In this document: positions 24,654 through 33,464 of the stretch, piece after piece | Numbering within the stretch: position 1 is the first letter of the stretch | Layout of the letters: every line of letters begins with the position of its first letter | Origin: Candidatus Handelsmanbacteria bacterium | Lineage (GTDB): Bacteria; Latescibacterota; UBA2968; UBA8231 | Assembly: GCA_016867395.1 (NCBI GenBank) | Contig: VGJS01000011.1 | Coordinates: 1-64,000, forward strand | Reading direction: 5' to 3' | Length of the DNA: 64,000 nucleotides | Position numbers and translations under genes: made by a program | The notes under the pieces: generated by a model | The model's input: the letters and a program-made list of their open reading frames with translations, nothing else | Told to the model about the DNA's origin: nothing | Databases searched by the model: none

Positions 24654-25394
24654 ATGCGTTACCGGCGGGTGCTGATCAAGCTGAGCGGCCAGGCCATTTC
24701 GGGCAAGCAGGACTTCGGCTTTGACCCCCAGGCCCTCGAACACATCGCTGAGGAGGTGCTCAGCCTGCACGGCCAGGGCATCCAGGTCTCCATCGTCATC
24801 GGCGGGGGCAATATCTTCCGGGGCAACCTGGGGGAACAGTGGGGCATCGAAAGGGCCGAGGCCGACAACATCGGCATGATGGGGACCATCGTCAACAGCC
24901 TCATGCTGCGCGGGGTGCTGGCCTCCCATTCCAAGGGCCAGGCCCAGGTGCGGGTGATGAGCGCCATCCCGGTCAACACCGTGGCCGAGCCCTTCATCCG
25001 CCTGCGGGCCATCCACCACCTGGAAAAGGGCTACATCGTCATCTTCGCCGGCGGCACCGGAAATCCCTACGTCACCACCGACTACCCAGCGGCCCAGCGG
25101 GCCATCGAGACCCGCGCCAACGCCCTGCTCTTTGCCAAGAACCGCGCCCGGGGCATCTTTACCGCCGATCCGCAGAAGGACCCGGCGGCCCGCTTTTACC
25201 ACCGCATGCGCTACAACACCATCCTCCAGCAGAACCTTTCCATCGTCGATCACTCCTCGGTGATCCTGGCCCGCGACCACCGCATGCCCCTCCACCTGTT
25301 CAACTTCTCCGAACGGGGCACCATGCTACGCATCTGCGGGGGAGAGGACGTGGGCACCCTGGTGGCCGACCTGGACAGCGACGTCCTCGAATAA
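24654..25394 (+). CDS. pyrH: UMP kinase (amino-acid-kinase fold)
   Basis: 246 aa. I chose ATG 24654, with GAGGA 8 nt upstream; GTG 24651 is also possible. The fold motifs are RVLIKLSGQAI, VIGGGNIFRG, ADNIGMMGTIVNSLML and FAGGTGNPYVTTDYPAA, all aligned with PyrH. The nucleotide region is divergent (RGIFTADPQKDPAARFY and IVDHSSVILARDH rather than DGVYxADPKK and MDxTAxxL). The protein phosphorylates UMP to UDP. It lies with purB, not in the usual rpsB-tsf-frr neighbourhood, so a second pyrH may exist elsewhere. Confidence 0.88.
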   Translation: MRYRRVLIKLSGQAISGKQDFGFDPQALEHIAEEVLSLHGQGIQVSIVIGGGNIFRGNLGEQWGIERAEADNIGMMGTIVNSLMLRGVLASHSKGQAQVRVMSAIPVNTVAEPFIRLRAIHHLEKGYIVIFAGGTGNPYVTTDYPAAQRAIETRANALLFAKNRARGIFTADPQKDPAARFYHRMRYNTILQQNLSIVDHSSVILARDHRMPLHLFNFSERGTMLRICGGEDVGTLVADLDSDVLE

Positions 25395-25398
25395 GCGG

Positions 25399-28300
25399 TT
25401 AGCGCAAGTACAGCATTCGACGCACTCGGAACTGGTCCCCGGCACGCAGCCGGCAGAAGTACACCCCGCTGGCCGCCTCCCTGCCCAGCTCGTCCGCCCC
25501 ATCCCAGCTAATCTGGTGAAAACCCGCCTCCCCCACCTGGTCCACCAGGGTCCTCACCCGCTGGCCCTGGAGGTTGTAGATCTCCAGCTGCACCCTGGCG
25601 GGCTGGTCGAGCTGGTAGCGTATCTGGGTGGACCCGTTGAAGGGGTTGGGGTGGTTCTGCTCCAAGGAGACCCCCTCGGGCAGACCCAGGAGCTGGCGGG
25701 CCAGGGCCAGGAGTTTGCCCTGGGCCTCGCGCCCGAAGTTGTCGGCAAAGAGGAAGAAGTCGGAGAAATCCACCTCGCCGTTGCCGCTCAGGTCGTAATT
25801 GGGGTCCCAGCCCTGGCCCCCCTCCCGCTGGCCGAAGTGGTCGGCGAAGAGGAAGAAATCATCGAAATCTACCGCGCCACTGCCGTCGAAGTCCCCCTGC
25901 AGGGTGGTCCGGCCGCTCAGGGTGGCCACCGCGTAAGTCTCCTGGGCCAACTCGCCGCTGGCGGCGGTGTTGAAGCTGATGCGGGTGATCACCAACTCGG
26001 CGGCGGAGAAGCCGGGCAGGGCCTCGAAGGAGAAGGTGCCCAGGGTTCCCTCCCCCGCGCTGCCCGCCCCCCCGCCCAGCAAGGTGCCACCCAGGTCCAC
26101 CCGGCCCGTTTTCTCCGCCACCAGCGAGACCAGGCCGGGGATGAAGTGGCTGGGGGCAAAGCTGTTGGCTAGGAAGCGCAACTGTACGGGGTCGTACTCG
26201 ATGCGAGCGCTCCACCCCCGCATCAGCGGCGCCTCTTTGACATTGAGCTGCACCTGCACCACCTGGCCGGCCCGCACCCCTTCTCGCTTCCGCTCCTGCT
26301 GGTCACCGGAGGTCAGGTTAAAGTCCAGGGTCATCGGCCCGGTCTGGGTCTGGACTGCCCCGCGTATGGCCCCCAGGGCCCGGATCTGCTCCTTAATCCT
26401 GCCCTGGTCCAGGGTGCGGAAACTCACCTGGGTGGCCCGCAGGGTAGTGCTGACCGAGAAACCCGGCTGCACCAAGAAGGAGAGGGTGCCCAGGTGCCCT
26501 TCCCCCTGGTTGGCTGCCCCGCTACCCAACACCGCCCCGCCCACCTCCACCTGGCCGGCAGCCTGGGCCACCAGGGACACCAGGCCGGGGATGAAGCCCC
26601 CGGAGGCAAAGCTCCCCCCCACGTAACCCAGATGGTCGGAATCGTACTGCAGCAGCACCCCCCAGCCATTGATGCGGGGGGACCCGGCCACATGTAATTG
26701 CACCTGGAGGGTCTGCCCTGGACTGGCCCCCTGCATGCTGCGCCGGCCCTGGTCCCCTGGTGCGGGATCGAAATCGAGGGCGATGGGTCCGGTGGAAACC
26801 ACCTCAGGGGCCTCCACCACCACCTCGACGGCAAAGGCGCCGATCTGGGTTTGGTAGTTCTGGTACCACTCTACCTCCACCCAACCCTGGGACCGGGCCA
26901 GGGCCAGGCGCTGGGCGCTCCAGGCCGCCAGGTCGTCCCCGTCACCCCAGCGGGGCGCCGGGGCTGATTCCCAGTGGGTGCCCGAGGCGATCTCCTCTGC
27001 CCCTGGCTCGGCGGCCCCGGCCAGGATCAGGTGATAGGTGCCCGGTTCCTCCGGGGCTTCGAGGTCCACGGCCACTCTGTGGCGGGTGTTGCCGGGCAGC
27101 ACCCGATCCTCCAACTGGCGGAAGCCGGACTGCCGCTCCCCCCAGGTCTGCACCTGAATTAATTGGAACACCTCGCTGCGCGGGTGGGTGTTGTCGACGG
27201 CAAGGTCGATTTGGCCGCTGATCTTGACCCCCGGCGCCACACTCAAAGAGGCGGCAAAGGGTGTCAGCCGGGTCTGGTTCAGTTCGCCGGCCACCAGGAA
27301 GACCCGGTCGCGGGCCTCCCGCACTGCCCTTGTCTTCAGTGAGAAGGCGAAGGTCCCCGCCTGCCCGGAGGGGGAAGCCACCTCCAAAAGGTAGTCCCCG
27401 GCGGGCAACTCCTGGGTGAATTGGGCGGTTTCTCCCGCGGCCAGGGCCCTGGCCGCGCCCACCAGATTGCCGGCCCGGCGGTCGGCCAACCCTGAACCCT
27501 GGTACAGGGCCAGGCCCGCGGGGAAACGGGCGGCGCTCAGGCTGAATTCCACCTGGGCTCGGCTGCCTAAGCTAAAGGGATAGAGCTGGACCTGGCCGGC
27601 GCTGGCCAGCTGGCCGCTGTGGGCCCCCGGCTCGATGGCCCCGTTTAACTCGAGCCGGCCGCCGGCGCTCTCGGCGGCGACCGTATACGCCCCCGACCCT
27701 TGGTCGGCGTAGGAGCGCACCCGGACCAGGTACTCCCCGGCCACCGGCAGGGCAAATCCGTCGATGAGGGCGTTGAGGTCCTCGCCCCCGTCGTCGTCGG
27801 CCGCCAGCACCTCGCCCTGGTGGAGCAGTTCCACATAAGGGTCGAAATCCCCGCTCTCCACCCCGACGCTGAGCTGCTGGCCGGCACTGCCGGCAAAACT
27901 GTAGGTGTCGAGATCCCCGGCCGGGGAGAGCCGGCCCTCGTTTGTTTGCCCAGTTTGTAACTTCGCAGGCCCCTCCAGATCCTCGTCGTCGGCCAGGGCG
28001 CTGGACCCGAACTCCAGGGTGTAGGCACCCGTGGCCCCTGAGATCAGGGGCCTGGCCTCGATCAGGTAACGGCCCGCTGGCAGGGGCAGGGCCAGGCGGG
28101 CGTCCACTCCCTCGCCGCTGTCGTCGTCCTCGGCCAGCAGGTTGTCCGGCGAGCGGTCCGCCGTGCCGGCCCCCTGGTACAGGGTGAGGTACGCGTCAAA
28201 ATCCCCGGAGCGCAGCTCGATCTCCACCTCGGCGGCCGCCGCCAGGACAAAGGGGTAAAGCTGGAGCTGCCCGGATTCACTGATCTCCCCAGCTATGGTT

Positions 28301-30396
28301 CCCGCCCCAATGGCCGCATTGACCGCCATCGCCGGGCTGACGTCCTGAGCAGAGAGCAGGTACCCGCCGGCCTCGTCGTCCCCCAGGGCATGGACCAGCA
28401 CCCGGTACGTTCCGCTGAAAGGAAGCACAAAGGCGCTGATCAGCGAGTTGTACCCCTCGCCCCCATCGTCGTCGAAGCCGATCACCTCCCCGCTGTATTC
28501 CAGTTCGAGAACGGCGTCGAAGTCCTCTGACTCCAGGCTCAGGGACACCATTTGACCCGCTGCCCCCTCCAGGGAAAAAGCGTCAATGTCGCCGGCCGGC
28601 TGCAAGGCGCCCTGGAGGGAGTCGCCCAGCTCGAGGGCAGCCCCTCCCGCCAGGTCCTCGTCCCCGGCCAGGGCTTCTAGCTCCAGGCTCAGTTCGTAGG
28701 ACCCCGCCAACTCAGGAAAGAAGGACCGGGCCTCCACCAAGTACTCACCCGCCTCCAGGGCCAGGGCCAGCCGCGCGTTGAGACTCTCCCCCCCGTCGTC
28801 ATCGGCCCCCACCTGGTTCTCAGGGCCCAGATCTGCCGGGCCCTGGCCGGCGTAGAGGGTGAGGTACGCGTCGAAGGCCGCGGATTCAAGGTTCAACTCC
28901 ACCCGGCTCAGCCGCGACAGGCTGAAGGTGTAGAGATGGCTCTCCCCCGTGTCCAGGACGCCGGTCCTGCCGCCGGCCAGGACCCCCTGCGCAGTCCAGG
29001 GCGCCTCCTGCCTGCTGATCCCCACCTGGTAGGCCCCCTCGCCGGCGTCATTATACGCGTGGACCACCACCTGGTACTCCCCAGTGGCGGGCAAGACAAA
29101 GCCGTCGATGAGGGCGTTGAAACCCTCGCCCCCGTCGTCGTCTACGGCGATGGTCACCCCCTCAACGGCCAATTCGAGGAACGCGTCGAAGTCCGCCGAC
29201 TCCAGGCTGAGATCCACCACCTCGCCCGCCTGGGCGCTAAAAGTATAGGTATCGGTGTCGCCTTGGGGGAAAAGCCCCCCCTCCAGGGACTGGTCCAGGT
29301 CCAGGGCCGCCGGGCCGGCGCTGTCTTCGTCGGCTCCCAGGGTCGTGGTTTCCAGGGAGAGTTGGTAAGCGCCGGTGGCCCCGGCGGAAAAGGCCCGCAC
29401 CTCCACCAAATAGCTGCCCGCCTCCAGGGGTTGGGAGAGCAGGGAGTTGGTCCCCCCGCCCCCGTCGTCGTCCATGGCGAGCAGGTTGTCCCCGCTGTGG
29501 TGCTCCAACCCGCTGCCGGCGTACAGGCTCAAAATGGTATCGAAGTCCCCGGAGCTGAGGCTGAGGTGCACCAGGCTGTAGGTATCGATTTCGAGGAGAA
29601 AGAGATGGCTGGACCCGGCCGGGTCCAACCGGTAGGTGTCCTGCCCGGAAACCAGCGTCCCCTGTTCCACCAGCGCCGCCCCGCCCACAACCGCCGATAG
29701 CCCGTAGACGCCGGACCCTGCGTCGCTGTAGGAGCGGACTCGCACCGTGTAGGTGCCGCTGGCCGGCAGGGTGAAGTCGTTGATCAGCGAATTGGTCCCT
29801 TCCCCCCCATCGTCGTCGGCTGCCACCACCTTCCCGGCGAATTCTAGTTCGAGATACGCGTCGAAATCCTCGGACTCCAGGCTGAGATCCACCACCTCCC
29901 CGGCGCTACCCTCCAGCTTATAGACATCGGTGTCTCCTGTTGGGGACAAAACCCCGGCGCGGGAACCCCCGCCCAATTCGAGGGCCGGAGCCCCTGTCCC
30001 GTCCTCGTCGGCCTTCTGCGCCGCGCTGACCTTGGGGGCGAATACCTTGGGGGCCTCCTTGGGGGGATCGAGGCGCTGCCGCTGGAACCGCTGGAGTTTG
30101 TCTAGCCAGGCGGACTGGCCCTCCAGGGGCAATGTCTTGTTTTGTCCGGCCAGAGCCCTGGCCCTGCGGTTGGCGGCCTCGCGCAGTTTGCCCAGCAGGG
30201 CCGCCTGCTGGGGCCTGACCACCCTGCGGGCCGCGGGCGCCCGTTTTTCGGCCGCCCCCTCCAGACGGCGCTTGTCGGCCTCGTCCCCCAATTTGGCCAG
30301 GGTTTGGACCTTTCCGGCGGATGCCGGCGGGGTCATGCCCAGGAAGAGCAGGCCGGATGCCAGTGCTACTGCTGCTTTGGCCGCCAGGTTGTACAT
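25399..30396 (-). CDS. Giant secreted protein: PPC repeats, two cohesin-like domains, dockerin-like EF-hands, T9SS-type tail
   Basis: 1665 aa with AAGGAG before the ATG. Signal peptide 1-27 (PPASA), a basic helical linker (30-128), then eight PPC-like modules (about 138-1065), each with a DDDGGEGxNS acidic loop. An all-beta region follows (1070-1235), then two cohesin-like domains (about 1240-1370 and 1375-1498, each with GFIPGLVSLVA or HFIPGLVSLVA). Next are two EF-hand-like loops (DFDGSGAVDFDDF and DLSGNGEVDFSDF, 1500-1555) and a FlgD-Ig/T9SS-type tail (NHPNPFNGSTQIRYQL to GVYFCRLRAGD, 1578-1665). No enzymatic domain is visible. It is probably a calcium-stabilised cell-surface or matrix protein. 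Confidence 0.85.
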   Translation of the reverse strand: MYNLAAKAAVALASGLLFLGMTPPASAGKVQTLAKLGDEADKRRLEGAAEKRAPAARRVVRPQQAALLGKLREAANRRARALAGQNKTLPLEGQSAWLDKLQRFQRQRLDPPKEAPKVFAPKVSAAQKADEDGTGAPALELGGGSRAGVLSPTGDTDVYKLEGSAGEVVDLSLESEDFDAYLELEFAGKVVAADDDGGEGTNSLINDFTLPASGTYTVRVRSYSDAGSGVYGLSAVVGGAALVEQGTLVSGQDTYRLDPAGSSHLFLLEIDTYSLVHLSLSSGDFDTILSLYAGSGLEHHSGDNLLAMDDDGGGGTNSLLSQPLEAGSYLVEVRAFSAGATGAYQLSLETTTLGADEDSAGPAALDLDQSLEGGLFPQGDTDTYTFSAQAGEVVDLSLESADFDAFLELAVEGVTIAVDDDGGEGFNALIDGFVLPATGEYQVVVHAYNDAGEGAYQVGISRQEAPWTAQGVLAGGRTGVLDTGESHLYTFSLSRLSRVELNLESAAFDAYLTLYAGQGPADLGPENQVGADDDGGESLNARLALALEAGEYLVEARSFFPELAGSYELSLELEALAGDEDLAGGAALELGDSLQGALQPAGDIDAFSLEGAAGQMVSLSLESEDFDAVLELEYSGEVIGFDDDGGEGYNSLISAFVLPFSGTYRVLVHALGDDEAGGYLLSAQDVSPAMAVNAAIGAGTIAGEISESGQLQLYPFVLAAAAEVEIELRSGDFDAYLTLYQGAGTADRSPDNLLAEDDDSGEGVDARLALPLPAGRYLIEARPLISGATGAYTLEFGSSALADDEDLEGPAKLQTGQTNEGRLSPAGDLDTYSFAGSAGQQLSVGVESGDFDPYVELLHQGEVLAADDDGGEDLNALIDGFALPVAGEYLVRVRSYADQGSGAYTVAAESAGGRLELNGAIEPGAHSGQLASAGQVQLYPFSLGSRAQVEFSLSAARFPAGLALYQGSGLADRRAGNLVGAARALAAGETAQFTQELPAGDYLLEVASPSGQAGTFAFSLKTRAVREARDRVFLVAGELNQTRLTPFAASLSVAPGVKISGQIDLAVDNTHPRSEVFQLIQVQTWGERQSGFRQLEDRVLPGNTRHRVAVDLEAPEEPGTYHLILAGAAEPGAEEIASGTHWESAPAPRWGDGDDLAAWSAQRLALARSQGWVEVEWYQNYQTQIGAFAVEVVVEAPEVVSTGPIALDFDPAPGDQGRRSMQGASPGQTLQVQLHVAGSPRINGWGVLLQYDSDHLGYVGGSFASGGFIPGLVSLVAQAAGQVEVGGAVLGSGAANQGEGHLGTLSFLVQPGFSVSTTLRATQVSFRTLDQGRIKEQIRALGAIRGAVQTQTGPMTLDFNLTSGDQQERKREGVRAGQVVQVQLNVKEAPLMRGWSARIEYDPVQLRFLANSFAPSHFIPGLVSLVAEKTGRVDLGGTLLGGGAGSAGEGTLGTFSFEALPGFSAAELVITRISFNTAASGELAQETYAVATLSGRTTLQGDFDGSGAVDFDDFFLFADHFGQREGGQGWDPNYDLSGNGEVDFSDFFLFADNFGREAQGKLLALARQLLGLPEGVSLEQNHPNPFNGSTQIRYQLDQPARVQLEIYNLQGQRVRTLVDQVGEAGFHQISWDGADELGREAASGVYFCRLRAGDQFRVRRMLYLR
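27200..29985 (-). repeat. Intragenic tandem array of eight PPC-like modules (four A-B pairs)
   Basis: Modules alternate. Type A reads DTDVYKLEGSAGEVVDLSLES with a short -LELEF- strand. Type B reads LYPF/SHLFLL with TLYAGxGxxD inserted before the DDD loop. The acidic loops of the first two A modules lie near residues 194 and 419, a 225-residue period. Pairs are joined by a conserved DEDxxGPAxL linker. The eighth module has lost the DDDGG loop. Exact boundaries are approximate. Confidence 0.8.
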
Positions 30397-30565
30397 GGTC
30401 GAACTCCTTTTTTTAAGCGCGGGATAGCCCCTTTCCTTGACGAATCAAGCGCCGGGTCCGAAATTAGCTCTTTCCGCTGGGTTCGACGCCTTCCCAGTCC
30501 CTGTTCGCCTGTACTCGGTAAAATAACCCAAACCACCCACGCCCAAATCGCAAAGGAGCCACCCC

Positions 30566-31180
30566 TTGGCACAGATCAAGGCCACCAACATCGTCTGGCA
30601 CGAAGGCCATGTCACACGCCAGCAGCGCCAGGACCTGCTAAAGCAGCAGGGGGTCCTGGTCTGGCTCACCGGCATGCCCAGTTCTGGCAAGAGCACCATC
30701 GCCTTCACCGTCGAGCACGCCCTGGTGGCCCGGGGCCGGCTGGCCTATGTCTTGGACGGGGACAATATCCGGCACGGTTTGAATAAAAACCTCGGTTTTT
30801 CCGCCGAAGACCGTGCCGAGAACATACGCCGCATCGGCGAAGTGGGCAAGCTCTTTGCCGACGCCGGCCTGGTCACTTTAACAAGCTTCGTCAGCCCGTA
30901 CCGGGCCGACCGCGATGCAGTGCGGGCGCTGATGCCTCCCGGGGACTTCATCGAGGTCTTTGTCGATACCCCCGTCGAACTGTGCGAGGAGCGGGACCCC
31001 AAGGGCCTGTACAAGAAAGCGAGGGCCGGCCAGATCCCCAACTTCACTGGGGTCTCGGACCCCTACGAGCCCCCCACCCAGGCCGAGTTGGTGCTCAAGA
31101 CCGCCCAGTGTACCCCCCAGGAGGCCGCCCTCCAGATCCTCTCCCTGCTCGAAGAGCGGGGGGTGCTCCCCAGGGCCTAA
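30566..31180 (+). CDS. cysC: Adenylylsulfate kinase
   Basis: 204 aa from TTG 30566, with AAGGAG 7 nt upstream. P-loop GMPSSGKST, the APS-binding block LDGDNIRHGLNKNLGFSAEDRAENIRRIGEV, and the lid FVDTPVELCEERDPKGLYKKA with TGVSDPYEPP all match CysC. It phosphorylates APS to PAPS. No cysN, cysD or sulfotransferase gene is in the window. hisI starts 2 bp later and so is probably on the same transcript. Confidence 0.95.
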   Translation: MAQIKATNIVWHEGHVTRQQRQDLLKQQGVLVWLTGMPSSGKSTIAFTVEHALVARGRLAYVLDGDNIRHGLNKNLGFSAEDRAENIRRIGEVGKLFADAGLVTLTSFVSPYRADRDAVRALMPPGDFIEVFVDTPVELCEERDPKGLYKKARAGQIPNFTGVSDPYEPPTQAELVLKTAQCTPQEAALQILSLLEERGVLPRA

Positions 31181-31181
31181 A

Positions 31182-31571
31182 ATGTCCATCGCCAATCAGT
31201 TGCGCTTCGATGCTAAGGGGGTGGTGCCGGCGGCCATCACCGATCACCGGAGCAACCGTCTGTTGGTACTGTGCTACATGAACCGGGAGGCCCTGGAGAA
31301 GACCGCCGCCGAGGGGGTGGTCTACCTCTACCGCCGTTCCCGCCAGCAGGTGGTGCTCAAGGGCGAGACCTCGGGGCATGTGCAGCGGGTGAAGGAGATC
31401 CGCGTCAACTGCGAGCTGAATTCCCTGGAGGTGCGGGTCGAGCAGGAGGTGGGGGCCTGCCACGCGGGGTACTATTCCTGCTACTACCGGAGTTGGAGCG
31501 GAGAAAAGGGCGACTGGGTGGAGCAGGAGGAGCGGGTTTTCGACCCCGACGCCGTGTACCACAAGCACTGA
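31182..31571 (+). CDS. hisI: Phosphoribosyl-AMP cyclohydrolase
   Basis: 129 aa from ATG 31182. Signature residues: VLCYMNREAL, VYLYRRSRQQ, and the zinc/magnesium site with CELNSLEVRVEQEVGACHAG and YYSCYYR (CHxGxxSC). The enzyme opens the purine ring of PR-AMP in histidine biosynthesis (step 3). It is a monofunctional form without the HisE pyrophosphohydrolase domain, and no other his gene is nearby. Confidence 0.95.
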   Translation: MSIANQLRFDAKGVVPAAITDHRSNRLLVLCYMNREALEKTAAEGVVYLYRRSRQQVVLKGETSGHVQRVKEIRVNCELNSLEVRVEQEVGACHAGYYSCYYRSWSGEKGDWVEQEERVFDPDAVYHKH

Positions 31572-31590
31572 CCGCCGCCCCGAAGCCGCC

Positions 31591-32592
31591 TTGATCCTCA
31601 AACGCGCCCTCCAGTTTCTAGCCAGCCTGGGGCTGATGGCCCTGTTCCTGTACTGGGCCTTCCGGGGCACCGACACCGAGGCCCTGGGGCGCTTCCTGTG
31701 GCAGATCTCCCTGCCCTGGGTGCTGGCCCTGCTGGCGTTTATCTGCGCCACCGTGCTCCTGCGGGCGTGGCGCTGGTGCCTGCTCATGCGCCCCTTTGCC
31801 CCCGCAGTGACGCTGTGGGATGCCAGCTTGGCCCTCCTGATCTGCTACGCGGCCAATATCGGCATCCCCCGCTCCGGCGAGGCGCTGCGGGCCCTCAGTC
31901 TCAACTGGACCCGCAGCCTACCCCTGACCTCGGTGCTGGCCACGGTGGTGGTCGAGCGCATCCTCGACCTGGTCTGGCTGGTCTTCTTCGTGGGGATCTC
32001 CCTACTGCTGCTGAGGGGCCGGCTTGAAGCGGCCTTTCCCCTGTTAGCCCCTCTGAGCCTGCTGGCCCTGCTGGGCTGCATCGCCCTGCTTGGAGGCTTG
32101 GTGCTGGTCTCGGTGTACCGGCAGCGGGCCTTAGCGGTGGTGGACCAGGTGCTGGGCCGGCTCTCGCGCCGGCTGGCCGACAAAGTCTGCGGCCTCCTGG
32201 AGACCTTCACCCACGGCGTGGAGGCCCTGCACAGCCCCGCGGTCTATGCAGAGATCGCCCTTTCCTCGCTCCTCCTCAACCTGGGGTACGCCCTGATCAT
32301 CTACGCGGCCTTCGCCTGTTTCGCTGAGACCGCCGGACTGGGCCTGGGGGCTGCGGTGGTAATCATGACCCTCTCTTCCATCGGGGTGATCATCCCCACC
32401 CCGGCCAGCGCCGGCCCGTACCATTTCTTCTTCAGCCGGGGGCTACACCAGCTCTATGGGGTGCCCGAGCCCGCGGCCCTGGCCTGCGCCACTGCCACCC
32501 ACGCCCTGGCCACCTTGTTTTACCTGGTGGGGGGCGGGCCGGCCCTCTGGCTGCAATGGCAGCGCCGCCAGCCTAGTCCCGGTCAGCCCTGA
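31591..32592 (+). CDS. Lysylphosphatidylglycerol synthetase/flippase-type membrane protein (UPF0104)
   Basis: 333 aa from TTG 31591. About eight helices. Motifs: LRAWRWCLLMRP, the conserved GIPRSGEALRALSLN (the N/xPxRxGExxRA block of the family), VVVERILDLV, and SIGVIIPTPASAGPYHFFF. These proteins are the transmembrane part related to MprF and to dolichol-phosphate-mannose flippase-like proteins, without the LPG-synthase catalytic domain. The role is probably moving a lipid or lipid-linked sugar across the membrane. It lies 19 bp after hisI. Confidence 0.82.
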   Translation: MILKRALQFLASLGLMALFLYWAFRGTDTEALGRFLWQISLPWVLALLAFICATVLLRAWRWCLLMRPFAPAVTLWDASLALLICYAANIGIPRSGEALRALSLNWTRSLPLTSVLATVVVERILDLVWLVFFVGISLLLLRGRLEAAFPLLAPLSLLALLGCIALLGGLVLVSVYRQRALAVVDQVLGRLSRRLADKVCGLLETFTHGVEALHSPAVYAEIALSSLLLNLGYALIIYAAFACFAETAGLGLGAAVVIMTLSSIGVIIPTPASAGPYHFFFSRGLHQLYGVPEPAALACATATHALATLFYLVGGGPALWLQWQRRQPSPGQP

Positions 32593-32605
32593 GCAAGTCT
32601 ACCCC

Positions 32606-33451
32606 TCAGAAAACCCAGACGATCAGCATCGAACCTCCGATGTAGCCAAACGCTTCGAGAAGTCCGGCCCCGACATTGGGGGCCGCCTCCACCTGCTCTG
32701 ACCCCAGCTTCACTCCGCCGGCCAGCACCAGGTCGGAGAGTTTCTTGAGCAGGAGCAGCATCAATAGCCCGAAGAAGGCGTCCTCGGCGAAGAGGACCAG
32801 GCTCTGGGCCCAGCCCTCAAAGTCCCCCCCAACCGCCAGGCTGAGGATATTGCCCATGCCCACCAGGGCTCCACCAAAGGCCAGGCCCACTGCAGCGTTG
32901 TCGCGCTCCAGCTCGCGGTGGACGTCGTGGGGGGTCACCCATTCGTACAGCAAACCGGCCAGGAGCAGCACCCCCTGGGCCAGGACCCAAAAGACCACCC
33001 CGATCCACCAGGGTCCCTGGCCTTGGAGGATAGCCAGTACGATCAGGCCATTGGCAATGTGCAGGCCCGCTTCCACGAAGGCCGCGCCGAGATTCTGGTC
33101 CCGCACCACCTCGGCGGTATTGTCGAAGTGTGGCAGCAGGGCCTTCTCGGACACCCAGCTGGCCGCCAGCATCAGGGCGATGCCCTTGAGCCCGGTCAAG
33201 GCGATGGCCGCCACGTCGGCCCGCAAGCCCGCCGAGGGACCCCACAGGGCGCCACCCAGGCCGATGACCACCCCCAACAGGTACCCGGCCAGCGCCATGG
33301 CCAAGGCGGGGTTGTTGCGGGTGAAGAGTTCGTGTCCCAGGTCCACCCGCCGGTAGAGCCGGGCGTAGGCCAGGCGTGCCAGCCAGAGCAGGGCAAAAGC
33401 CTCCAGCACGTACACCAGGGACTTGGCCATGGGCAGCAGATGCTCCGCCAT
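32606..33451 (-). CDS. DUF350 membrane protein (two repeats)
   Basis: 281 aa from ATG 33451, with AAGGGAGACGAGG upstream. Eight helices in two repeats of the DUF350/YjfL family: first half ALAMALAGYLLGVVIGLGGALWG, second half NAAVGLAFGGALVGMGNILSLAVGG. E. coli YjfL is encoded beside the PspA paralogue YjfJ, which matches the neighbourhood here. Function unproven. Last gene of the Psp-like operon, convergent with the flippase-like gene (13-bp gap). Confidence 0.85.
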   Translation of the reverse strand: MAEHLLPMAKSLVYVLEAFALLWLARLAYARLYRRVDLGHELFTRNNPALAMALAGYLLGVVIGLGGALWGPSAGLRADVAAIALTGLKGIALMLAASWVSEKALLPHFDNTAEVVRDQNLGAAFVEAGLHIANGLIVLAILQGQGPWWIGVVFWVLAQGVLLLAGLLYEWVTPHDVHRELERDNAAVGLAFGGALVGMGNILSLAVGGDFEGWAQSLVLFAEDAFFGLLMLLLLKKLSDLVLAGGVKLGSEQVEAAPNVGAGLLEAFGYIGGSMLIVWVF

Positions 33452-33464
33452 CCTCGTCTCCCTT

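Noticed and set aside
25516-30427. Plus-strand ORFs opposite the giant repeat protein
   Set aside because: Low-complexity shadow frames produced by GC-rich repeated codons. The minus frame has signal peptide, modules and tail.
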